The notes under the pieces are model-generated. The model did no database searches. It was given only the letters and a program-made list of their open reading frames with translations, and was not told where the DNA came from. DNA of 22,917 nucleotides from a virus. The stretch covers positions 1 to 22,917 of IMG/VR virus record IMGVR_UViG_3300010935_000177; one strand, given 5' to 3'. Position numbers and translations under genes: made by a program. Below are positions 1 to 6,980 of the stretch, one piece after another; position 1 is the stretch's first letter, and every line of letters starts with the position of its first letter.

Positions 1-375
1 TACGAAGATACCTATAAGGCCTACTGGTACTGGGATGATCCAGAAGATGACAGACAAGACTGGGATAACTGCGATATAACGCACTGGATGCCACTGCCAG
101 CAGCACCTGCCACAGCACCAAGTGTCGGCAAAGAGCCTGAGCCTGTAAGTTTTCTAGACGGCGTTGCAGTACACCCAAACTATCAAGCTAAGTGCGACCG
201 AATACGCGAAGAGTATGGCGATACCAGAGCAGCCCATGCACGACAGCAGGCGCTTGAGGAAGCTGCGCAATCCGTCGAGAAATCAACGTTGACAAAGATT
301 GAAAATCCCCATATGCAAATGTTTATTGTCCAGATGATGATGGGAATCGCTACACATCTAAGAAGCATGAAATGA
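1..375 (+). CDS. DUF551-like phage protein, 5' end outside window
   Basis: The reading frame is open from the first base, so the true start lies upstream and only the last 124 codons are visible. The stretch reading DITHWMPLPAAP near residues 26-37 matches the signature end of the DUF551 domain (typically THWMPLP followed by prolines), found in many phage and prophage proteins of unknown function. Before it the sequence is rich in Tyr, Trp and Asp, as in that domain. After it comes a charged, probably helical tail. An in-frame ATG at 88 exists but would cut through the DUF551 signature, so it is unlikely to be the start. The stop overlaps the next start as ATGA at 372-375, which implies translational coupling. 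Confidence 0.7.
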   Translation, partial: YEDTYKAYWYWDDPEDDRQDWDNCDITHWMPLPAAPATAPSVGKEPEPVSFLDGVAVHPNYQAKCDRIREEYGDTRAAHARQQALEEAAQSVEKSTLTKIENPHMQMFIVQMMMGIATHLRSMK

Positions 376-971
376 AGACCACGCTAAACCAGATTCGCGA
401 GAACCGGCCATGCAGGTCTAGCTGGGTAAAGCTGCTAGCCTATTTGGGCAAGACGAAAGCCGATGACGATCCGTTGGACATCGCAACAGTCCTCGACACC
501 AATGGCATTGAAGATGCCTTGTGGTGTCTTCGGGCCGTTCAAGGCCGAGACCGTGAAATCCGGTTGTACGCAGTTTGGTGCGCACGCCAAGTGCAGCACC
601 TAATGAATGATCCACGAAGCATAGCGGCACTAGACGTCGCTGAGAGGTTTGCAATTGGCGAGGCGACTAAAGCCGAGCTAGCTGCGGCAGGGGCTGCGGC
701 AAAGGAAGCAGCAGGAGATGCAGCAAGGATTGCAACAGGGGTTGCAGCAGGGATTGCAGCAGGGATTGCGGCAGGGATTGCAACAGGGATTGCGGAAGAC
801 TCTGCGGAAAGGGCTATGGCAGTGGCTACAGCATGGGCTGCGGAAGACTCTGCGGCATGGGAGGCATCATGGGCTGCGGCATGGGCTGTGCAGGAAAACC
901 GCTTGCGTGAATTGTGTGCAGAGTGTGAATCAGACAAGCACGCGCCCGCACCACAAGGAAAGTGGGAATGA
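372..971 (+). CDS. Ala-rich conserved phage protein with a 12-base tandem repeat
   Basis: This 199-residue protein has a conserved-looking N-terminal half. That half includes DALWCLRAVQGRDREIRLYA at about residues 49-68, then RQVQHLMNDPRSIAALDVAERFA. Similar sequences occur widely in phages and prophages, sometimes labelled putative immunity protein, but the activity is unknown to me. From about residue 100 to 175 it is extremely alanine-rich. Part of that is six tandem 12-base units (720-791) reading AARI, ATGV, AAGI, AAGI, AAGI and ATGI, followed by AEDS and AAW-type segments. The low-complexity region is probably helical and likely varies in copy number between relatives. It starts in the ATGA shared with the preceding gene and ends in an ATGA shared with the next. 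Confidence 0.8.
   Translation: MKTTLNQIRENRPCRSSWVKLLAYLGKTKADDDPLDIATVLDTNGIEDALWCLRAVQGRDREIRLYAVWCARQVQHLMNDPRSIAALDVAERFAIGEATKAELAAAGAAAKEAAGDAARIATGVAAGIAAGIAAGIATGIAEDSAERAMAVATAWAAEDSAAWEASWAAAWAVQENRLRELCAECESDKHAPAPQGKWE
720..791 (+). repeat. Six tandem 12-base units inside a coding gene
   Basis: The unit is approximately GCAGCAGGGATT. It is repeated six times with one or two substitutions per copy, and one following unit (792-803) is degenerate. Because 12 is a multiple of three, gain or loss of copies keeps the frame. In the sense frame it encodes an Ala/Gly/Ile tetrapeptide. In the +1 frame it encodes a Gln-Gln-Gly-Leu tetrapeptide, which creates a spurious Gln-rich open frame over the same bases. 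Confidence 0.85.
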
Positions 972-1297
972 AACTGAATTGCTTGTGGTACGCGCTCGAC
1001 CGATGGCACAGCGAGGGAGGCGCGCTGGTGCTGGTGGCTTCTCGACATTGGTGCATTCCGCACGTCCAGTACCGCGATAACCAAGGGGTGCTCACTGAGT
1101 ATCGACCGTACTCCGATCTGCCCGCGCCCTGCTGGTCTCTGTTTGGCTTTGATGGCTACGTTCACGAGGTGGATGCCTCTGACCATCGAGCGCCGCAGCA
1201 CGCGCTGTGCACACTGGTCGGCACATTGCTGCTGTTGGTGATGGGCGGCGCGTGGGGTGTGCATCGGCTTGCTGCAAGGCGACCGCGTTGGCGATAG
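968..1297 (+). CDS. Small conserved phage protein with a C-terminal membrane segment
   Basis: The protein is 109 residues if it starts at the ATG at 968, which overlaps the previous stop as ATGA and has AAGGAAAG just upstream. A GTG six bases earlier is less likely. The N-terminal part is soluble-looking (LNCLWYALDRWHSEGGALVL, then VASRHWCIPHVQY). Residues 79-98 form one hydrophobic segment (ALCTLVGTLLLLVMGGAWGV) followed by a basic tail rich in Arg. That is typical of a single-pass protein with its basic end in the cytoplasm. I know similar sequences among phage hypothetical proteins but no function. It closes the first small operon; 143 bases separate it from the AAA+ gene. Confidence 0.7.
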   Translation: MKLNCLWYALDRWHSEGGALVLVASRHWCIPHVQYRDNQGVLTEYRPYSDLPAPCWSLFGFDGYVHEVDASDHRAPQHALCTLVGTLLLLVMGGAWGVHRLAARRPRWR

Positions 1298-1440
1298 ATT
1301 TTTACCGTGCAAACGAGGATGTTCTCTAGGCTGACCATAACGCCGCGACCACCTGTTACCGAAGGCACTGGGGCGATAACCAGAAGTGCCGCTGTATGTC
1401 GGTCTTGATTGACCTGTTAAACAAAAAACTTGGAGCCGTA

Positions 1441-2427
1441 ATGAAACCCTCTTCTATCCGCAAGGCACTGCCACGCCTGATCGCCAAACAACGCCCGCCA
1501 TTCATCTGGGGCGCACCTGGCGTAGGCAAATCCGACGTTATCCGTCAAGTCGCCGAAGACATGAAACTCGAACTGCGCGATGTGCGTCTCTCGCTGCTTG
1601 ACCCGATTGATCTCAAAGGATTTCCCGTAGTCGACACCGCCAAGAAACAAATGAAGTGGCTGCCAGCCGACTTCCTGCCTACCAAGGGCAAGGGTATCCT
1701 GTTCCTGGACGAACTTAACGCCGCGCCTCAGTCGGTGCAGGCAGCCGCCTACCAACTGATCTTGAACCGCAAGATCGGTGACTACGAGCTTCCTGTGGGC
1801 TGGGCCGTGATCGCCGCGGGCAACCGCGCTGGTGACCGCGCTGTGGTTCATGCCATGCCCTCAGCGCTGGCCAACCGCTTCGTCCATCTGGACTTCGATG
1901 TCAGCGTCGACGACTGGAGCATCTGGGCCATGGTCAACGAGATACACGACGACCTGCGCGCCTTCATCCAGTTTAGGCCCAACCTACTGCACAGCTTTGA
2001 CCCGGCCACCAACCCGCGCGCCTTCCCAACACCGCGCAGCTGGGCCTTCGTCAACGACATCTACAAGGACGGCCACACGCCGGACGAAGAGTTCGAGCTG
2101 ATCAAAGGCACCGTGGGCGATGGCGCCGCGGCTGAGTTCTCCGGCTTCGTGCGTCAGATCAAGGACTTGCCCAAGATCGACGCTGTGCTGCTCGACCCCG
2201 AAGGCACCCGGGTGCCAGCCAACCCAGCGGGAATGTACGCGATGTCGACAGCGCTCGACGCCAAAGCCAGCATCACCAACCTGGAGCGCATCATGAAGTA
2301 CATGAGCCGCCTGCCGGTGGAGTTCCAAACCGTGTTCATGCGCTCGGCTATCCGACGCGACGAGAAACTCACAGGAACGAAGGCGTTCCAGAGCTGGGGT
2401 ATCGCGAATCAAAGTGTTTTAGTCTAG
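1441..2427 (+). CDS. MoxR-type AAA+ ATPase
   Basis: This 328-residue ATPase is predicted to couple ATP hydrolysis to remodelling of a partner protein. Walker A is GAPGVGKS at residues 24-31, Walker B is ILFLDE at 86-91, and a sensor-1-like IAAGN lies at 124-128. The SALANRF segment soon after supplies an arginine-finger-like residue, and the C-terminal part is helical. This arrangement is typical of the MoxR branch of AAA+ proteins, which usually pair with VWA-domain partners such as the one encoded at 4213-5295. I chose the ATG at 1441 because GGAG sits five bases upstream. The ATG at 1396 has no visible Shine-Dalgarno, though it would add 15 residues. The stop codon lies within the AGGAG that serves the next gene. 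Confidence 0.9.
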   Translation: MKPSSIRKALPRLIAKQRPPFIWGAPGVGKSDVIRQVAEDMKLELRDVRLSLLDPIDLKGFPVVDTAKKQMKWLPADFLPTKGKGILFLDELNAAPQSVQAAAYQLILNRKIGDYELPVGWAVIAAGNRAGDRAVVHAMPSALANRFVHLDFDVSVDDWSIWAMVNEIHDDLRAFIQFRPNLLHSFDPATNPRAFPTPRSWAFVNDIYKDGHTPDEEFELIKGTVGDGAAAEFSGFVRQIKDLPKIDAVLLDPEGTRVPANPAGMYAMSTALDAKASITNLERIMKYMSRLPVEFQTVFMRSAIRRDEKLTGTKAFQSWGIANQSVLV

Positions 2428-2436
2428 GAGCAAACC

Positions 2437-3261
2437 ATGAACCACGATAACGCCATGCTGGTGCAGCTCTCAATATCCCAGTGGACTGCCCGCAAACAAG
2501 ACAAAAAAGTCTCCAAAGAAGTCGAGAGCGTGCACGGTGCGCACAACGCCGGACGCTTCAACAAAGACCTGGTTAACCGCGAGCTGCTGGAACCGATCAC
2601 CAAGATCGTCACCAAGGCACGCGACTACCACTACAACATGACGCTGCCCTGGAAAGACAACGGCGAGCGCCTGCTGCCCAGCAAGCTGTTCATGCAGTAC
2701 ACCGGCAACATCCGCAGCCTCAAAGCTGAGTTCGCCAAAGCTGTGGACAACATGGTGGCGGCCTACCCGGCCGAAGTCCAAGCCGCACGCAACCGTCTGG
2801 GCAGCATGTACGAGCCCGGTGACTACCCTGACTCGTGCGATGTCAAGCACAAGTTCAGCCTGGAGGTTGAGTTCACCCCGATACCTCACGTCGCCGACTT
2901 CCGCCTGGACGTCTCGGCCGAAGCCCAAGATGAGCTCAAGGCCTCGCTGACCCAGGGCATCGCTATACGCCAAGCTGGTGCGGTCAAGGCTACCTATGCC
3001 CGGGTGCGCGACGTGGTCTACAAGATCGCTGAGCGGCTCGGTGATGATCAGGCGATCTTTAAAGACAGCTTGATCAACAACGCCATCGAACTCTGCACCG
3101 TGCTCGACGGCCTGAACATCACTAACGATCCGGCCATCACAGCGCTGGCGGTGCGCATCAACAATGAGCTGATCCACTCGCCAAGCGTGCTGCGTAATAA
3201 CTCGCACGTGCGGGCCCGAGTAGCCCTGGCAGCCAACGACATCCTGAACAGCCTGCCGTGA
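2437..3261 (+). CDS. Unknown protein of the MoxR/VWA cassette, possibly DUF3150-like
   Basis: The protein is 274 residues, with no signal peptide, membrane segment or catalytic motif that I recognise. It is mixed charged and largely helical, with a conserved-looking core around residues 60-110 (YHYNMTLPWKDNGERLLPSK, then YTGNIRSLKAEF). The C-terminal half is mostly amphipathic helices. Position directly after a MoxR ATPase and ahead of a VWA protein is typical for DUF3150-type proteins in other mobile elements. That family assignment is inference from context, not from a diagnostic motif. AGGAG lies six bases before the ATG at 2437. The gene ends in a GTGA overlap with the next one, so the products are probably made in coordinated amounts. 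Confidence 0.75.
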   Translation: MNHDNAMLVQLSISQWTARKQDKKVSKEVESVHGAHNAGRFNKDLVNRELLEPITKIVTKARDYHYNMTLPWKDNGERLLPSKLFMQYTGNIRSLKAEFAKAVDNMVAAYPAEVQAARNRLGSMYEPGDYPDSCDVKHKFSLEVEFTPIPHVADFRLDVSAEAQDELKASLTQGIAIRQAGAVKATYARVRDVVYKIAERLGDDQAIFKDSLINNAIELCTVLDGLNITNDPAITALAVRINNELIHSPSVLRNNSHVRARVALAANDILNSLP

Positions 3262-3473
3262 CAGACGATGACGAAATCGAGCTAGTGTGGCGGGCATTAC
3301 AACAGCTGTCCAATGAACAGGACATCTGGCACAAAAACCTCGTCATGTACCGCCGCATGGACCGCGGCCCCCGTATCTGGTGGTGGCGTGCGGCCAAAAA
3401 ACAAGCCGAACTCGGCGTTCCGGCCATGCAGACGCTGCTGACTCGGGTCATCACACTAAGGATCACATCATGA
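3258..3473 (+). CDS. Small charged unknown protein, GTG start
   Basis: This 71-residue protein starts at GTG 3258 inside the GTGA overlap with the preceding stop, and ends in an ATGA overlap with the following gene. It begins acidic (TDDDEIELVW) and then becomes basic and Trp-rich around residues 38-48 (GPRIWWWRAAKKQ). No family is recognised. Tight coupling on both sides within the MoxR/VWA cassette is the main support that it is a real gene. Confidence 0.65.
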   Translation: MTDDDEIELVWRALQQLSNEQDIWHKNLVMYRRMDRGPRIWWWRAAKKQAELGVPAMQTLLTRVITLRITS

Positions 3474-4216
3474 CTTATTCAATCAGCACCCACGGCATGA
3501 GCTGTATCTACAGCCTGGCCCAGGCCGCGAAGTTCTGGAGCGAACAGCCGGTCTGGAAAGGAAGGTCCGCTTCGTGGAAGCCGCTCGACTCTACGCGCAT
3601 GCCCCACAAGCGCATCGTCAAGCTGGCTGATGACAAGGGCTATGAACTCACGCTCTATGGCACACCAATGGTGACTTACTTCGCTGATGGCCGCGTTGCA
3701 TTGCGCTGCTACGACTCCTTTTCTTCAATGACGTTTGCCTGGCGGGTGTGTCCCCCAGGCTGTAGGCCCACAAGCCAGAAAGGTAGGATGTATTGGGAGG
3801 TTGACACCCCCGAAGGCAAACGCTTTTACAAAGAGGACACGATACCCCTGATGCTCACGCCTACCGGCGATGGGGCACAGCTCTGGCGCTTGACAACTGA
3901 GCCACTAACTGAAAAAGAATGGCACTACGACCCCAAGCTCGGCGCCCAAGCGCGCAAAATCATCAAGCCCTACTGCCAGTGGCACAACGTCATGGTGAGA
4001 CTCACAGGTGCCATGCCCCCCGGTGCAACCTGGTCTGGGCAGCGTAAACAAGCCGCTCGAGCACTGATAGATGACCCCGACAACGTAGAGCTATACCCCC
4101 AGATCGCAGAATCACTCGGTTACCCTGCCGACGCCCGCAAATATGCGTATCTTGAGTTCGGCGCTCGGTATCAGACCGACGCCCCTCATGATCACTTACC
4201 AAAGGGTTCAATATGA
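3470..4216 (+). CDS. Conserved unknown protein of the MoxR/VWA cassette
   Basis: The 248-residue protein starts at ATG 3470, which overlaps the previous stop as ATGA and follows a CTAAGGA Shine-Dalgarno. An open frame extends further upstream but inside the previous gene. The N-terminal half reads like a beta-rich domain: WKPLDSTRMPHKRIVKLADD, then YELTLYGTPMVTYFADGRVA and LRCYDSFSSMTFAW. The second half contains WHYDPKLGAQARKIIKPYCQ and a helical C-terminus. I associate similar proteins with phage MoxR/VWA modules but know no assigned activity. It ends in an ATGA overlap with the VWA gene, so it is likely co-translated with it and may be a partner or substrate adaptor (inference). Confidence 0.75.
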   Translation: MTYSISTHGMSCIYSLAQAAKFWSEQPVWKGRSASWKPLDSTRMPHKRIVKLADDKGYELTLYGTPMVTYFADGRVALRCYDSFSSMTFAWRVCPPGCRPTSQKGRMYWEVDTPEGKRFYKEDTIPLMLTPTGDGAQLWRLTTEPLTEKEWHYDPKLGAQARKIIKPYCQWHNVMVRLTGAMPPGATWSGQRKQAARALIDDPDNVELYPQIAESLGYPADARKYAYLEFGARYQTDAPHDHLPKGSI

Positions 4217-5295
4217 ACAACCAAGTCGCCCAGCAGCTCACCCGAGCGCGCACCTCTCTGGTGCTGGACCAGCCCTTTCTGGGCATGCTGGCCCTGCGCT
4301 TAGCGATGGTGGAGGACCCCTCCATCAAGTCCGCCGCAGTTGATGGGCGCAGCCTGTTCTACAACCCCGACTTCATTGCCAGACTTTCCCCAGCCAAAAC
4401 CATCACCCTGGTAGCGCACGAAGTCGGCCACTGTATGTTCGACCACATCGGTCGACGCGGTGACCGTAATCACCGTAAGTACAACCAGGCGGGTGACTAC
4501 GTCATCAACGCCACGCTCAAAGACGCTGGCTTCGAAGAGATCGATGACTGGCTGTTCAACCCGGCGTTCGCGGGCATGAGCTCCGACCACATCTACGCCC
4601 TGTTGCCTGACAACGAAGAAGGTAACGACCCACTCGACGACTGCCGAGATGGTGATGCCGAGAGCGCTGAAAGCGACGCGATCGAGTGGAAGATCGCCAC
4701 GATCCAGGCTGCCGAGGCGGCTAAAGCCATGGGCAAATTACCCGCCAGCATGCAGCGCTTTGTCGAAGAGCTAACCGCTGCCAAGGTCGACTGGCGCGCG
4801 ATCCTGCGCCGCTTCGTCACAGAAACATCAAAAGATGATTACTCGTGGCAGCGCCCGAACCGACGTTTCCTGAACCAGGGTTTCTACCTGCCCACGCTGT
4901 ACAGTGAGTCAATGGGGGAAATTATTATCGCCATCGACACCTCAGGTTCCATCGACCAGACCACGCTCAACGCTTTTGGCAGCGAAGTCAAGGCCATCGT
5001 ACAGAGCAGCCGACCCGCGAAGACCACAGTCATTTACTGCGACTCAGCCGTGAACCACGTGGACGAGTTTGGCCCGAACGACGACCTGGTGTTCAAGATG
5101 CACGGCGGCGGTGGAACGAGCTTCATCCCTCCGTTCCTGCACGTAGCCGAGAAGGGCATACAGCCGGTGTGCATGTGCTACCTCACTGATATGTACGGCG
5201 CCTTCCCCCAAGGGCCACCAGACTTTCCTGTCCTGTGGTGCGCAACAACTGACATCATCGCACCTTGGGGCGAGACCGTCAGATTGGAGATTTAA
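4213..5295 (+). CDS. VWA-domain protein with N-terminal zincin-like HExxH motif (DUF2201/VWA-like type)
   Basis: This 360-residue protein has two parts. Residues 1-150 resemble a metallopeptidase-like domain with HEVGH at 69-73, a motif that in zincins supplies two zinc ligands and the catalytic Glu. A linker precedes SWQRPNRRF at about 211-219, typical of DUF2201/VWA-like proteins. The C-terminal domain carries a MIDAS metal site: DTSGS at 242-246, a glycine-rich turn with GGGGTSF around 298-304 (Thr302), and Asp326 in YLTD. All MIDAS residues appear intact, so metal-dependent ligand binding is plausible. In MoxR systems the VWA protein is usually the partner of the AAA+ ATPase, here encoded at 1441-2427. 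Whether the HEVGH site is catalytic cannot be judged from sequence alone. Confidence 0.88.
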   Translation: MNNQVAQQLTRARTSLVLDQPFLGMLALRLAMVEDPSIKSAAVDGRSLFYNPDFIARLSPAKTITLVAHEVGHCMFDHIGRRGDRNHRKYNQAGDYVINATLKDAGFEEIDDWLFNPAFAGMSSDHIYALLPDNEEGNDPLDDCRDGDAESAESDAIEWKIATIQAAEAAKAMGKLPASMQRFVEELTAAKVDWRAILRRFVTETSKDDYSWQRPNRRFLNQGFYLPTLYSESMGEIIIAIDTSGSIDQTTLNAFGSEVKAIVQSSRPAKTTVIYCDSAVNHVDEFGPNDDLVFKMHGGGGTSFIPPFLHVAEKGIQPVCMCYLTDMYGAFPQGPPDFPVLWCATTDIIAPWGETVRLEI

Positions 5296-5297
5296 TC

Positions 5298-5723
5298 ATG
5301 AGCTATCTAAGCGAAGTCGCATTCGTCGTGAGAGGGTCACAGGAGGTCATGGTGCCGATACTCGTGAACTTCCGGCTTACTTACCCCAACGCCAGTGAAG
5401 CAAAGGCTGCTCTCGGCGACTGCACCTACAGCAGCGATGACGGCCAGCTAACCATTCGCTTCAGTGACAGCAGCACGAAGTGGTATGACAGCTACGAAAG
5501 CGTCAAAGCGCTCACCGCCCTGTACAACGCCTTTAAAGAGACAGCCGAAACCGAGGCGAGCGACATCAATGGTGGCTTCATGCGTATTGGGGAAGAGGAC
5601 ACAGACATCGAATCCTACCACTATGGAGCCGACCCTTATGACCTGGTGCAGCTGAACCGCTCAATCGAGATCGACTGTGGCGAAGGCGGCAGCATAGAGG
5701 CCGTGCTGGGCGCTCCGACATGA
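5298..5723 (+). CDS. Small acidic unknown phage protein
   Basis: The protein is 141 residues. I place the start at ATG 5298, two bases after the VWA stop, because GGAG lies eight bases upstream. An alternative upstream start at 5265 would overlap the VWA gene by 31 bases with no better signal. The protein is acidic overall and looks like a small alpha/beta fold: strand-like LTYPNASEAKAALGDC and QLTIRF, then a helix at VKALTALYNAFKETAETEA. No family is recognised. It ends in an ATGA overlap with the next gene. Confidence 0.7.
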   Translation: MSYLSEVAFVVRGSQEVMVPILVNFRLTYPNASEAKAALGDCTYSSDDGQLTIRFSDSSTKWYDSYESVKALTALYNAFKETAETEASDINGGFMRIGEEDTDIESYHYGADPYDLVQLNRSIEIDCGEGGSIEAVLGAPT

Positions 5724-5956
5724 ACCTCGTTTGTTTGCCAGCAGACTCCCCTGGCAGCTTCGTCGTTCAGGACGAGACTATTGCGTTTCCTGGGATTCAC
5801 CTGATTAAACACGGCAACTCCCAAGCATCAGAGTTCTTCCTCCTCCAGCACCAGCGGGCTGAGCAGTATTACACCAATGCGCAGCTCACAGCGATGAGGG
5901 CATTTGCTATGAACCAGATTGCTCTGATGAAGATCACCAGGAGATTAACGACATGA
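5720..5956 (+). CDS. Small unknown protein, paralogue of the next gene
   Basis: This 78-residue protein has ATGA overlaps at both ends. Its last 29 residues, beginning YYTNAQLTAM and ending IALMKITRRLTT, align without gaps to the last 29 residues of the neighbouring product (5953-6174). About nine positions are identical, including T, Q, two Ala, Leu and the IT-x-RL ending. The N-terminal part is beta-rich (FVVQDETIAF) and only loosely similar. Function is unknown. Confidence 0.65.
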   Translation: MNLVCLPADSPGSFVVQDETIAFPGIHLIKHGNSQASEFFLLQHQRAEQYYTNAQLTAMRAFAMNQIALMKITRRLTT

Positions 5957-6174
5957 AGATTGAAATCTTCGGCGTACACCCTGATACATCATGCTGGCAC
6001 GTCCTCGTCGACGAGGGAACCGTCGGCTATATTCAGGGCCTCCCCTGGAAATTCAGCTGGGTCACACGCTCGTACGCCTACGACGACTTCACCCCTACCC
6101 AACGAGCTGAAATCTGCGCCGTCGCCGACCAGAAAGCGACGCTCCTTAACATCACCCACAGGTTGCTGAAATGA
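5953..6174 (+). CDS. Small unknown protein, paralogue of the previous gene
   Basis: This 73-residue protein overlaps its neighbours by ATGA on both sides. The C-terminal helix (FTPTQRAEICAVADQKATLL, then NITHRLLK) matches the end of the preceding product, suggesting an old tandem duplication. The N-terminal half has a beta-like pattern (CWHVLVDEGTVGYIQG) and many aromatic residues (WKFSWVTRSYAYDDF). No motif gives a function. Confidence 0.65.
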   Translation: MKIEIFGVHPDTSCWHVLVDEGTVGYIQGLPWKFSWVTRSYAYDDFTPTQRAEICAVADQKATLLNITHRLLK

Positions 6175-6899
6175 CCACCATCATCGAAGAAAACTGCTGC
6201 ACCGAATGCGGTACCGAGCTCGAACCCAGCCAGGTCGGCCTGTGCGAAGACTGCGACGAGCACCGCCCTCGGCCGTTCTCCGAGCTCTCGGAGGAAGCCA
6301 AAGAGCATGCACGTAAGGAGTACACCTCTGGTGACTACCCTGGTTACGACTGGTGGGACTACACCTACGAGGACGCGGTGCGCATGGCGAAGATTCTCGG
6401 TATCGAGATTAGCACCACGGCGTACACTACGAGCCGAGGCGAAACTTACCATACCCCTGACATTTCGTTCTCCGGGTTCTGCAGCCAGGGCGACGGTGCC
6501 TGCTTCGAAGGCAGCTACAGCTTCAACCCCGGCTGCGTCAAAGAGATCATCTCTGAGACCAATAACGCAGAACTGATCTGCATTGCCACCGAGCTCTATA
6601 CCATGCAGCTGGCACGCCGGATGCAGGGGCTGGAATACTTCTCGGCATCGATCAGCACATCAGGGCGCTACTCGCACTCAGGGACGATGAGTGTGACAGT
6701 GAATATCGAAGACGATGAGGACAATGAGCTCGGAATTCAGAATCTCGAAAACGAAGTCACTCAGCTCATGCGCGGCTTCGCGGATTGGATTTACAAGCAG
6801 CTCGAATCTGAGAATGACTGGCACTACTCAGACGAGTACGTCGACGAAAGATTAAACGAAAGCGATATGGCTTTTGATGCTGACGGCTCGGAAATCTAA
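6171..6899 (+). CDS. Conserved phage protein with N-terminal zinc ribbon
   Basis: The protein is 242 residues. Cysteines 10, 13, 25 and 28 form a C-x2-C...C-x2-C zinc ribbon. Then comes FSELSEEAKEHARKEY (residues 36-51) and a strongly conserved-looking core: YEDAVRMAKILGIEI, followed by ISFSGFCSQGDGACFEGSYS at about 98-117. This core is shared by many phage proteins of unknown function; some relatives have been labelled antitoxin of a toxin-antitoxin stability system, a name I would not rely on. The C-terminal third is acidic and includes DWIYKQLESENDWHYSDEYV. It is the last member of the tightly coupled series that began with the VWA gene. An 81-base gap separates it from the homing endonuclease. 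Confidence 0.8.
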   Translation: MTTIIEENCCTECGTELEPSQVGLCEDCDEHRPRPFSELSEEAKEHARKEYTSGDYPGYDWWDYTYEDAVRMAKILGIEISTTAYTTSRGETYHTPDISFSGFCSQGDGACFEGSYSFNPGCVKEIISETNNAELICIATELYTMQLARRMQGLEYFSASISTSGRYSHSGTMSVTVNIEDDEDNELGIQNLENEVTQLMRGFADWIYKQLESENDWHYSDEYVDERLNESDMAFDADGSEI

Positions 6900-6980
6900 G
6901 TTAGAATGGCGCATCCCTCGAAAGATTACCAGTCCTTCGAGAGACACTTCAAACAACTTTGTCATTGGAGGACAAGCGTC

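Noticed and set aside
718-1080. Plus-strand frame with a Gln-Gln-Gly-Leu repeat
   Set aside because: It is the +1 reading of the 12-base repeat and runs across the end of one supported gene and into another.
539-1312. 257-codon minus-strand frame rich in Ala and Ser
   Set aside because: It arises from the Ala-rich repeat read backwards; the plus-strand genes at 372-971 and 968-1297 have overlaps and ribosome sites.
1319-1408. 29-codon ORF in the gap before the MoxR gene
   Set aside because: GAGG touches the ATG with no spacing, there is no family-like sequence, and the gap shows no other gene signal.
2470-3297. 275-codon open frame on the minus strand
   Set aside because: It is a mirror of the well-coupled plus-strand gene at 2437-3261, lacks a ribosome site, and its composition (Val, His, Gln and Arg excess) is typical of antisense of a GC-rich gene.
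6906-6980. Upstream start for the HNH-AP2 gene
   Set aside because: The GGAGG before 6981 and typical length favour the later ATG; the extra 25 residues have no domain match.
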